A DNA stretch of 64,000 bases from an uncultured Clostridia bacterium. GTDB lineage: Bacteria; Bacillota; Clostridia; Peptostreptococcales; Anaerovoracaceae. Shown piece by piece: positions 1 to 6,671 of this stretch. Made by a program: the position numbers and the translations under genes. How positions within the stretch are numbered: position 1 is the stretch's first letter; each line of letters begins with the position of its first letter. The stretch is from NCBI GenBank assembly GCA_937900415.1, contig CALCEY010000015.1, positions 62,001 through 126,000 of the forward strand, in the 5' to 3' direction. The notes beneath the pieces are model-generated. The model worked only from the letters and a program-made list of their open reading frames with translations. It searched no databases and was not told the origin of the DNA.

Positions 1-663
1 GAGGATGTAAAAGCCTGTAAAGCCATGGGAGAATACGGACTTTCTCTGCTCAAGCCCGGAATGGGTATTCTCACTCATTGCAATGCGGGAACCATTGCGA
101 CTTCCAAATACGGCACTTGTCTTGCACCTATACATCTTGGACAGGAAAGAGGATATGGGTTTAAAGTCTTTGCCGATGAAACAAGGCCCCTGCTCCAAGG
201 CGCAAGACTTACTGCATGGGAACTTGCCAAGGCAGGTGTGGACGTAACGCTGATATGTGATAATATGGCGGCTTCCGTGATGAAAAAAGGGTGGGTTGAC
301 GCAGTCGTCGTAGGGTGCGACAGAATGGCAGCCAACGGTGATGGAGCCAATAAAATAGGAACCGCAGGAGTTGCAATATTGGCTAAAGAATTTGGCATAC
401 CTTTTTATATGTATGTACCTACTTCTACTATTGATATGGACACGCCTGCCGGGGAAGATATAGAAATAGAACTGAGAGACGGGGAAGAAATATATCGCAA
501 ATGGTATGAAAAGCCGATGGCTCCTGCGGGAATTAAGACTTTCAACCCGGCTTTTGATGTTACCGGTCATGAATACATAACGGCGGTAATTACAGAAAAG
601 GGTATAATACATCCGCCTTATGATGTAAATTTAAAAAAACTGATGACCGGTCGGAGCTTATGA
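1..663 (+). CDS. mtnA: S-methyl-5-thioribose-1-phosphate isomerase, 5'-truncated by the window edge
   Basis: Interconverts methylthioribose-1-phosphate and methylthioribulose-1-phosphate in methionine salvage; a soluble eIF2B-like fold enzyme. The reading frame is open from base 1, so the N-terminus (about 120-130 residues of a family of about 350) lies outside the window. The block HCNAGTIATSKYGT carries the family's catalytic cysteine, and GCDRMAANGDGANKIGT carries the conserved aspartate. The C-terminal FDVTGHEYITAVITEKGII block is also typical. No other methionine salvage gene is adjacent in the visible part. The 194 bases that follow, before the transporter, contain nothing I recognise. 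Confidence 0.93.
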   Translation, partial: EDVKACKAMGEYGLSLLKPGMGILTHCNAGTIATSKYGTCLAPIHLGQERGYGFKVFADETRPLLQGARLTAWELAKAGVDVTLICDNMAASVMKKGWVDAVVVGCDRMAANGDGANKIGTAGVAILAKEFGIPFYMYVPTSTIDMDTPAGEDIEIELRDGEEIYRKWYEKPMAPAGIKTFNPAFDVTGHEYITAVITEKGIIHPPYDVNLKKLMTGRSL

Positions 664-857
664 ATGAACGGTCAAGAGGACGATCGATTAAGCTGATGAA
701 CAGTCAACGGCGAAAGACTGCTTCGTTGGGTTGACGGGGCTGATGGGTTTGACGGTTAGATGAAACCGAGGTAAAACCCATTCAGGAGGAATAGACGTCA
801 ATAAAGAGAAAAATAAAACAAGAGAGTGTAAAATAACAGACAAAGAAGAGTGGACAG

Positions 858-1775
858 ATGGAAAAATCAGAAAATAAGAGAGGGTTTATCGCAAGGTACG
901 CCAAGATAGTAACGGTTATAGCCGTAGTCTTCGGAGCTACGTCGGGAATTTTGGGTTCCCTGGTAAAAGCTCCTTCGATGGTTACTGGATTTTGGAGGCT
1001 GACGGTTGCGCTGCCGTTTTTTCTTGTACCGGTATTGATAAATAAAGAAAAGAGAGAAAAACTTAAAAGCGTAAGCGGCAGAGATTATTTTTGGTGCTTT
1101 GTAGCGGGCGCGTTTTTGTTCGGTCATTTCTTTTCCTGGTTTAACGCCGTTAAATTTACTAATGTGGCCAGCGCCTCTGTTTTAGCGGCTCTTCATCCGT
1201 TGGTAGTGCTGCTGGTGACGCTGTTTATATACAGGAAAAAAGTAGGCTTTAAATCTGTAGCGGCGATAGCCGTGGCGCTTGCAGGAGGAGCAATAATAGT
1301 AGGAGCTGATTACAGCTCATTTGCGGGAGGAAGTCTTAAAGGTAATGTGCTGGCATTTATGGCTGCGCTTTTTATGGGACTTTATTTTTCCGTGGGGGAC
1401 TCGGTGAGAAAGAGAGTTGACGGAGGCATCTATGTATTGCTGGTTTTCTTTGCGTGCTGGGTATGCTTCTCAATGGGGATAGTGGTGACAGCTACTCCTG
1501 TGCTGGGTTACAGCATGTCGGACTATCTGTACATATTAGCGATGACGTTCATATGCCAGATAGGAGCGCATGCCGTTTTTAACATGTGCATAGGATATGT
1601 GAGTTCACTTTATGTTTCCACATGGGAAGCTGGCGAGCCGGTATTTGCAACTGTTATGGCGGTGATTTTCCTTGGGCAGGTACCTGAACTGTATGAAATA
1701 ACAGGCTGCGTTGTGGTGGTGGCGGCTCTTCTGTATTACAATCGTCAGGAGAATAAGAGAAACAATGAGTTATAA
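858..1775 (+). CDS. EamA/DMT-family transporter, ten membrane segments
   Basis: A 305-residue integral membrane protein of the drug/metabolite transporter superfamily. Hydrophobic helices alternate with short charged loops, and the two EamA halves can be seen: the first around residues 12-145, the second around 160-295 starting with GNVLAFMAALFMGLYFSVGD. The C-terminal half ends in the usual GEPVFATVMAVIFLGQVPELYEITGCVVVVAALL signature. The substrate cannot be told from sequence; related proteins export amino acids or metabolites. Its last 11 bases overlap scpA, so the two are probably cotranscribed, though no functional link is implied. Confidence 0.85.
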   Translation: MEKSENKRGFIARYAKIVTVIAVVFGATSGILGSLVKAPSMVTGFWRLTVALPFFLVPVLINKEKREKLKSVSGRDYFWCFVAGAFLFGHFFSWFNAVKFTNVASASVLAALHPLVVLLVTLFIYRKKVGFKSVAAIAVALAGGAIIVGADYSSFAGGSLKGNVLAFMAALFMGLYFSVGDSVRKRVDGGIYVLLVFFACWVCFSMGIVVTATPVLGYSMSDYLYILAMTFICQIGAHAVFNMCIGYVSSLYVSTWEAGEPVFATVMAVIFLGQVPELYEITGCVVVVAALLYYNRQENKRNNEL

Positions 1776-2532
1776 AGTAAAGCTGCAGTCCTTCGAAGGA
1801 CCGTTCGACCTGTTGGTGTATCTTATTGAAAATGCTCAAATGAGTATTTATGATATAGAAATCAGTATAATTACAAGTCAGTATCTGGATTATATAAAAG
1901 CCATGAAAGAAATGGATGTTAATATTTCTACAGAATTCATGGTTCTAGCCGCTTCTCTTATTGAGATAAAATCTAAAATGATTCTTCCGAGAGTGACGGA
2001 GAGCGGAGAGGAGATAGCTGAAACAGATCCGAGAAACGAACTGGTAGCGCGGCTGGTAGAATATAAGAAATATAAAAAAGCCGCTGAGATACTGCGCAGT
2101 CAGGAGGAGTTTGCGTCGGGGATTTTTCAAAAACCTCAGGAGGATATTTCCGAATTTCTTCAGCAGCCAGATGAATATCTGAGCCTCGATCTCAAACAGT
2201 TTGCAGGTGCGTTCAACTCGTTTATACAGAGAAAGCATAAGATAGAGGCGGTGCGAAGGCAATATACGAGGGTAGAGCGGGAAAAACATTCGGTGGAAAG
2301 CCGTATGCGCCATATAGTAAAGGCTGTAAAAAGCAGGATTGAAGGGATGTTCAGCTTTAGGGAGCTGATAGTGAATAAAAAGGATCGTTACGACGTGGTG
2401 ATAACCTTCGTTTCTCTGCTTGAAATGGCAAAGGAGAGGATTATAAAGGTGGAGCAAAAATCGACCTATGGCAATATAGAGGTGGGAGCCGGAGACAGGA
2501 TTGATGAAGGAGAAATAAAATATGAGCAGTAA
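1765..2532 (+). CDS. scpA: Segregation and condensation protein A
   Basis: ScpA is the kleisin subunit that bridges the SMC dimer and ScpB in bacterial condensin, needed for chromosome compaction and segregation. The 255-residue product begins MSYKVKLQSFEGPFDLLVYLIENAQMSIYDIEI, the hallmark kleisin N-terminus, and has the conserved FMVLAASLIEIKSKMILP block. I start it at 1765 because the family N-terminus begins there and CAGGAG lies just upstream; an in-frame start at 1711 would add 18 residues that only read through the transporter gene. It overlaps the transporter by 11 bases and scpB by 11 bases, which suggests translational coupling. Confidence 0.95.
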   Translation: MSYKVKLQSFEGPFDLLVYLIENAQMSIYDIEISIITSQYLDYIKAMKEMDVNISTEFMVLAASLIEIKSKMILPRVTESGEEIAETDPRNELVARLVEYKKYKKAAEILRSQEEFASGIFQKPQEDISEFLQQPDEYLSLDLKQFAGAFNSFIQRKHKIEAVRRQYTRVEREKHSVESRMRHIVKAVKSRIEGMFSFRELIVNKKDRYDVVITFVSLLEMAKERIIKVEQKSTYGNIEVGAGDRIDEGEIKYEQ

Positions 2533-3121
2533 AAAGACCATTAAATCGGCCTTTGAATCAATGATGTTTACCTGGGGTGATCCTCTGGATGTCAAAGATG
2601 CTGCAGAGGTGTTCAATATAAGCAGAGAGGAAGCCCTTGAATGTTTTCTTGAGCTTCAGCAGGAATACCGGCAGGAAGGCAGAGGTATAGTAATAAGGAG
2701 GATAAATAACTCCTTTCAGTTCGTTACGCGAGAAGAAAACGCTGACTATGTGAGAAGCCTGTGTACTCCTGTAAAGATAAAGAGGCTGTCCCAGTCGGCT
2801 TTAGAGGTTCTTGCCATAGTGGCATACAAGCAACCGGTGACCAAGGGCGAGATTGAAGCGATAAGAGGAATAAAATGCGACCGTGTTATGGAAGGTCTGA
2901 TGAAAAAGGAACTGGTGTGTGAAAAGGGCAGATCGGAAGCAATAGGAAGACCTATTCTCTACGGAACTACAGACACGTTTCTTAAAAATTTCGGGTTTTC
3001 TTCGATTAAGGAGCTGCCGGAAATAGAAGATATAGAAGGCGCGGTGTCAGGAGGCTTGGGAAGCGACGCCGAGGAAGAGAAGGACGAGCTGAATGAAAAT
3101 CAGATGAGAATAGAGATTTAA
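2522..3121 (+). CDS. scpB: Segregation and condensation protein B
   Basis: The winged-helix ScpB partner of ScpA in the SMC complex. The 199-residue protein shows the family features: an N-terminal KSAFESMMFTWGDPLDVKDAAEVF block and the central LSQSALEVLAIVAYKQPVTKGEIEAIRGIKCD segment, followed by GRPILYGTTDTFLKNFGFSSIKELP. The C-terminal 30 residues are acidic and probably disordered. The start overlaps the end of scpA, and a terminator-like hairpin follows immediately after the stop. Confidence 0.95.
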   Translation: MSSKKTIKSAFESMMFTWGDPLDVKDAAEVFNISREEALECFLELQQEYRQEGRGIVIRRINNSFQFVTREENADYVRSLCTPVKIKRLSQSALEVLAIVAYKQPVTKGEIEAIRGIKCDRVMEGLMKKELVCEKGRSEAIGRPILYGTTDTFLKNFGFSSIKELPEIEDIEGAVSGGLGSDAEEEKDELNENQMRIEI

Positions 3122-3129
3122 AGGAATAT

Positions 3130-3169
3130 AACTCCCTCAAGACAGTAAAATGTTGAGAGGGAGTTTTTT
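3130..3169 (+). terminator. Intrinsic terminator whose 3' arm doubles as the dacF ribosome-binding site
   Basis: A perfect 9-bp stem, AACTCCCTC (3130-3138) with GAGGGAGTT (3157-3165), is followed by six T (3164-3169). The dacF ATG begins at the very next base, 3170. The only Shine-Dalgarno sequence available to dacF is GAGGGAG inside the 3' arm, so the hairpin would both end scpAB transcripts and hide the ribosome site on read-through transcripts. Confidence 0.8.
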
Positions 3170-4114
3170 ATGAAAAAGAAAATTTTAAAGATAACATTGA
3201 TATGTATCTGCTTTGCTTTTGCAATTCTGGCAGCAGGCACAATTCTTTGGCTTGGTCCTGCTACAGGCGTCAGCAAAGTTTCGGGAGTTTCCGGCAGCGC
3301 AGAGACGGCCGGAACTACAGAAACGTCGGGAGGCGCAGAGGTAACTGCCGGAAAGGAAACGAACGTTCCTGCACCGGAGGTTTCGGCGAGGGGCGCCATT
3401 CTTGTGGATTGCAGCGACGGCCGTGTGATATATGAGAAAAACGCAGATGAGAAGCTTTATCCGGCCAGCACGACTAAAATAATGACTGCAATGGTAGTTT
3501 TTCAAATATTGGAAGAGACTGAAACGACTGCTGACAGCTATGTGTCGGTGCCCGCAGACGCCGTAGGCGTAGAGGGCTCGTCAATCTATCTGAAAGAAGG
3601 AGAAAAACTGACTATAAGAGAGCTGCTGTACGGCATGATGCTCCAGTCCGGCAATGACGCTGCTACGGCGCTCGCCATATGCTGCGGCGGCAATCTGGAG
3701 AATTTCATAGTTAAGATGAACAGAAAGGCAGAAGAGATAGGGTGCGTAAATACTAATTTTGTTAATCCCAGCGGTTTATTCGATGAAAATCATTATACGA
3801 CGGCGAGAGATTTGGCTTTGATAGGCAGAAAAGCCATGGAAAATGAGGAATTTCGCCGGATAGCAGGGGCGGAGAGCTGGGAGAGCGAGGAGACAGGCAG
3901 AAGTTTTGCCAATAAAAATAAAACCATAAGTCAATATGATGGGGCGACAGGAATAAAGATAGGCTATACGAGATTGTCGGGAAGAACCTTGGTGGCCTCA
4001 GCCAAGAGAGGCGAAACAGAGTTTGTTGCCGTGGTGCTGAATGATTCCAACTGGTTTAATGACGCATATACTATGCTGGACTATGGTTTTTCGCAGGCTG
4101 AAGGCAATTCATAA
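3170..4114 (+). CDS. dacF: D-alanyl-D-alanine carboxypeptidase (peptidase S11, DacF-like)
   Basis: A penicillin-binding protein that trims the terminal D-Ala from peptidoglycan stem peptides outside the membrane. The 314-residue product has an N-terminal hydrophobic anchor or signal (residues 5-29), a Ser/Thr/Gly/Glu-rich linker (about 36-72) and the S11 catalytic domain. The active-site SxxK motif is S100-T-T-K103 and the SGN motif is at 160-162. The third motif, normally KTG, reads KIG at 263-265 in the context GIKIGYTRLSGRT, which is unusual. The C-terminal beta-domain of PBP5-type enzymes is missing. Position after scpAB is common in Clostridia. Function as an active carboxypeptidase is likely but the changed motif leaves doubt. 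Confidence 0.88.
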   Translation: MKKKILKITLICICFAFAILAAGTILWLGPATGVSKVSGVSGSAETAGTTETSGGAEVTAGKETNVPAPEVSARGAILVDCSDGRVIYEKNADEKLYPASTTKIMTAMVVFQILEETETTADSYVSVPADAVGVEGSSIYLKEGEKLTIRELLYGMMLQSGNDAATALAICCGGNLENFIVKMNRKAEEIGCVNTNFVNPSGLFDENHYTTARDLALIGRKAMENEEFRRIAGAESWESEETGRSFANKNKTISQYDGATGIKIGYTRLSGRTLVASAKRGETEFVAVVLNDSNWFNDAYTMLDYGFSQAEGNS

Positions 4115-4258
4115 GTATTTGAAAATGTCGAAAGAAGCGTTTTGCAGGCAGATATTTTGCAGACAAATGTTTCATGCAAGCAAAGCGCTTAAAACTTTGC
4201 GGCGTTCTTTCGGAGCTTTTATATGGGATTTTGAGAAAGCTTTTATGGAGGGTTTAAG

Positions 4259-5188
4259 ATGAGTTATATTTGCGGAGACAGGGGAACTGACAAATGCCCC
4301 TGCATTTTGATGGAAACAGGCCAGTGCTATACATGTGGGATGCTTAGCAGAGGAAAATGCGATTGTCCGTCGTCTTGGCAAGGAGTGTGTCCGTATAATG
4401 AATACATGCAGAACGGATGCAGAATTATGGGCGGAGTAACGAGCCGGGAACTTGAGATAAGAGCAGTAGAGGATTTTTCTGAAAAGCTTAAGGTTATAAC
4501 TTTAGATGTAACGATGGGCTTTGCTCTTGAGTGCAAGAAGATGGGAAGTTTTCTTATGGTAGAAGCGGGAGGCTACAAGACGCCGGTTTCTGTAATGGAG
4601 GCAGTGACGACTTCTCCCTCACTGGTAAAGCTTGCGATATACTTGACGGGTCCCAAGACCATGGCAATTGACAAGCTGGCTGAAGCCGGAGGAAAACTGA
4701 AGGTGACCGGGCCTTTTTCAAACGGGCTGATAAATTCGGAGAAATTTGATAAAAACAGACTTTCGCTTGTCATAGGAAAAGGCATGGCTATAATGCCTGT
4801 CCTGAATTGCAAGGAAATTATCGGCAGCGGTCTCGTTGGAATGTATCTTGATGAAAGCAAGCTTACTTTTGAATTTCTTAAAAAGTATGTATCTCAGCTT
4901 GAATATGAAAGAATGAACATGGAGAAATGCCTTGGCGATTTGAAACAGGCTCTGAAAAATGATTGCAGCTATTGTATGAAACATACCGGCAAATTTCCTA
5001 ACATTTTTCTTATGACGTCGCCTTATTACAAAGAGCGCATTACGGAAACCTGCGGACTGGATGAAATAGAGGTTATATTTCCGAATCATGCGAACATGTG
5101 CTGCGGAGAGGGTGCGTGTGGAGCGTGTTCATATACAGATGAAGAGGGAACTACAGTTAGAATGTGTAAATGTATTGATATGATTTGA
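4259..5188 (+). CDS. Cysteine-rich PyrK-like Fe-S flavoprotein (electron transfer subunit-like)
   Basis: A 309-residue protein of uncertain role. The C-terminus carries the cysteine pattern of the [2Fe-2S] centre in dihydroorotate dehydrogenase electron-transfer subunits (PyrK): C282-x4-C287-x2-C290-x12-C303, in MCCGEGACGAC...CKC. The middle resembles a ferredoxin-reductase-like flavin/NAD module, although I see no clean nucleotide-binding glycine motif. The first 45 residues hold eight cysteines (5, 13, 15, 23, 26, 34, 36, 44), which could bind another cluster or zinc and are not part of standard PyrK. There is no pyrD or other pyrimidine gene nearby, so a separate redox role is more likely. 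The 144 bases before it contain nothing recognisable. Confidence 0.6.
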   Translation: MSYICGDRGTDKCPCILMETGQCYTCGMLSRGKCDCPSSWQGVCPYNEYMQNGCRIMGGVTSRELEIRAVEDFSEKLKVITLDVTMGFALECKKMGSFLMVEAGGYKTPVSVMEAVTTSPSLVKLAIYLTGPKTMAIDKLAEAGGKLKVTGPFSNGLINSEKFDKNRLSLVIGKGMAIMPVLNCKEIIGSGLVGMYLDESKLTFEFLKKYVSQLEYERMNMEKCLGDLKQALKNDCSYCMKHTGKFPNIFLMTSPYYKERITETCGLDEIEVIFPNHANMCCGEGACGACSYTDEEGTTVRMCKCIDMI

Positions 5189-5232
5189 CTTTGTCAAGAG
5201 CATCTGCATAGTTTATTCTTAATAAAGAGCAT

Positions 5233-5272
5233 AAAAAAACAGGTCTTTAAATTTATAGACCTGTTTTCTATA
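5233..5272. terminator. Bidirectional intrinsic terminator
   Basis: An 11-bp perfect stem, AAAACAGGTCT (5236-5246) with AGACCTGTTTT (5257-5267), has A-rich and T-rich flanks, so it can end transcription of the PyrK-like gene on the plus strand and of the lipoprotein gene on the minus strand. Confidence 0.85.
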
Positions 5273-5281
5273 TTATTATTT

Positions 5282-5818
5282 TTAACCCATCATGCTGGAA
5301 GCAAAATCGAGCATTCCGCCGGTAAGCGCATTTGTAAATTCTTCGCTTTCCTCTACAACCCATTTGCCGTCCTGCTTTTTAAGAGTTACGGTCAAATCTG
5401 TCTCGAAATTCTTTTCTGCTTTATCAAGATTCGATATGAGAGTTTCGTCCATGTAAGCCGTAAGTTCTTCTTCTGTCATAGCGCCCAGCTCTTCAAGGTT
5501 TGAGCTGAAAAGCTCGCTGAGAACGTTGGTAAATATTTCTCCGAGAGGATATGTGGTTATGGTGAGATCTACGGTAGCCGTTTCGCCGTCAACTTTTTCT
5601 TCTCCAAGCTTATAATCGAAATCAAGAACTTTGTCGATAAGAGCCTGAGTTGCTTCTTCTCCGAAACCGTCGCTGCCTATTCCCTCAATTATTTCATCAG
5701 GAGATGATTTGGCCTTTTCAATATCAGCTTTAAGTGCGTCAGAAGGGGAAGGCTCTCCGCATGCCGCCAGTAAAACTAAACATAATGCCAGCAATAAAAT
5801 TGTGATTTTCTTCTTCAT
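5282..5818 (-). CDS. Putative lipoprotein of unknown function
   Basis: A 178-residue exported lipoprotein. It begins MKKKITILLLALCLVLLAAC, a typical type II signal peptide whose lipobox LAAC predicts acylation of Cys20. The mature part is acidic and contains a pattern (VDGETATVDLTITTYPLGEIF, then VTLKKQDGKWVVEESEEFTNAL) seen in small extracytoplasmic domains of the NTF2-like or DUF4878/DUF5105 type; I cannot assign it further. It stands alone on the minus strand, converging on the preceding gene, with GGAGGTATC upstream of its ATG. Confidence 0.75.
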   Translation of the reverse strand: MKKKITILLLALCLVLLAACGEPSPSDALKADIEKAKSSPDEIIEGIGSDGFGEEATQALIDKVLDFDYKLGEEKVDGETATVDLTITTYPLGEIFTNVLSELFSSNLEELGAMTEEELTAYMDETLISNLDKAEKNFETDLTVTLKKQDGKWVVEESEEFTNALTGGMLDFASSMMG

Positions 5819-5894
5819 TTATGATACCTCCAACAGTTGTATATTTCGACTATACAGTATTGCGAGGCAAAAGGCAATAGTAAGCTGATAAAAG

Positions 5895-5924
5895 TTGCCC
5901 ATATTATATAAACTTTGTTATAAT
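5895..5924 (+). promoter_or_regulatory. Housekeeping-type promoter of the mnmM-like gene
   Basis: TTGCCC (5895-5900), an 18-bp spacer and TATAAT (5919-5924), with TG one base before the -10 (extended -10). It lies 50 bases before the chosen start of the methyltransferase gene. Confidence 0.6.
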
Positions 5925-5974
5925 TTTATTATGGATTTTATATCTTGTTATATTTTGAGGCGAGGAAAAATAAA

Positions 5975-6616
5975 ATGAATCTTTTACAGGATACGACGAG
6001 CCTTGCGCAGGCTATCTGCGAGAAGTATTTGAAAGAACACGATACGGCGGTGGACTGCACTTGCGGCAGGGGTTATGATACACGATTTCTGGCAGGACTG
6101 TGCAGAAAGGTTTATTCCTTTGATATACAGCAGGAAGCGATAGAATCTGCCGAGAGGCTGCTTGATGACAGTGGAATTTCATGGGAAGCGTGGGAAATAA
6201 GAAATGAGCCGATTAAACAGGGGGAGCGTGGCCGGTTCGGAGCGTGCGCTGAAGCGGAGAGCCAGGCAAAGGTTACCTTTATAAACGACAGCCATGTCAA
6301 TATGAAAAATTACGTTTCGGAAGAGCCGGCTGTGATAATTTTTAATCTGGGGTATCTGCCGGGAGGAGACAAGAGCATAACTACGAGAAAGGATACTACG
6401 GCTACGGCTGTTAAGGAGGCTGTGGAGACGGTGAAGGCCGGAGGAATTGTTTGCATAACCGTATACCCCGGACATGAAGAGGGCGCAGCGGAGAAAGAGG
6501 AACTTAAGCGGTTTGCTGAAACACTTGAAAAAAGCAGGTTTCACTGCGTTTATGCCGACATGCTGAATCAAGGTCATGCTGCGCCGGAAATTCTTTGGAT
6601 TACAAGGAAAAAATAA
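5975..6616 (+). CDS. mnmM: Class I SAM-dependent methyltransferase, YtqB/MnmM family
   Basis: Members of this family (YtqB of Bacillus subtilis) methylate 5-aminomethyl-uridine at the tRNA wobble position to give mnm5(s2)U. The 213-residue product has the SAM-binding motif I as VDCTCGRGYDTRFLA and the family block IIFNLGYLPGGDKSITT, then VKAGGIVCITVYPGHEEG. An earlier in-frame TTG at 5945 exists, but ATG at 5975 matches the family N-terminus and follows a GAGG-rich stretch. A hydrophilic stretch of about 25 residues after motif II (ENEPIKQGERGRFGACAEAES-like region) looks longer than usual. The next gene encodes a GidA-like flavoprotein, which is notable because GidA/MnmG acts on the same nucleotide. 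Confidence 0.8.
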   Translation: MNLLQDTTSLAQAICEKYLKEHDTAVDCTCGRGYDTRFLAGLCRKVYSFDIQQEAIESAERLLDDSGISWEAWEIRNEPIKQGERGRFGACAEAESQAKVTFINDSHVNMKNYVSEEPAVIIFNLGYLPGGDKSITTRKDTTATAVKEAVETVKAGGIVCITVYPGHEEGAAEKEELKRFAETLEKSRFHCVYADMLNQGHAAPEILWITRKK

Positions 6617-6628
6617 AACAATAATTAT

Positions 6629-6671
6629 CGCCTTCCCGGCATAAGATTTTTTATGAGAGGAAGGTGTTTTT
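6629..6671 (+). terminator. Terminator-like hairpin overlapping the ribosome site of the GidA-like gene
   Basis: The stem CGCCTTCC (6629-6636) with GGAAGGTG (6659-6666; one G-T pair) encloses a second stem CATAA/TTATG (6640-6644/6651-6655) and is followed by five T (6667-6671). The ATG of the next gene starts at 6672. GGAAGG in the 3' arm is the only good Shine-Dalgarno sequence for that gene. This is the same arrangement as in front of dacF. Confidence 0.75.

Noticed and set aside
660..857. Small ORF starting at the mtnA stop (24 codons)
   Set aside because: It overlaps the stop by chance (ATGA), is very short, and lacks a plausible product.
1711..1764. Longer N-terminus for ScpA
   Set aside because: The extra 18 residues (MWWWRLFC...) are the transporter gene read in another frame and are absent from the kleisin family.
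1945..2616. 223-codon open frame on the minus strand
   Set aside because: It is antisense to scpA and scpB, whose motifs are clear, and has no ribosome site or family pattern.
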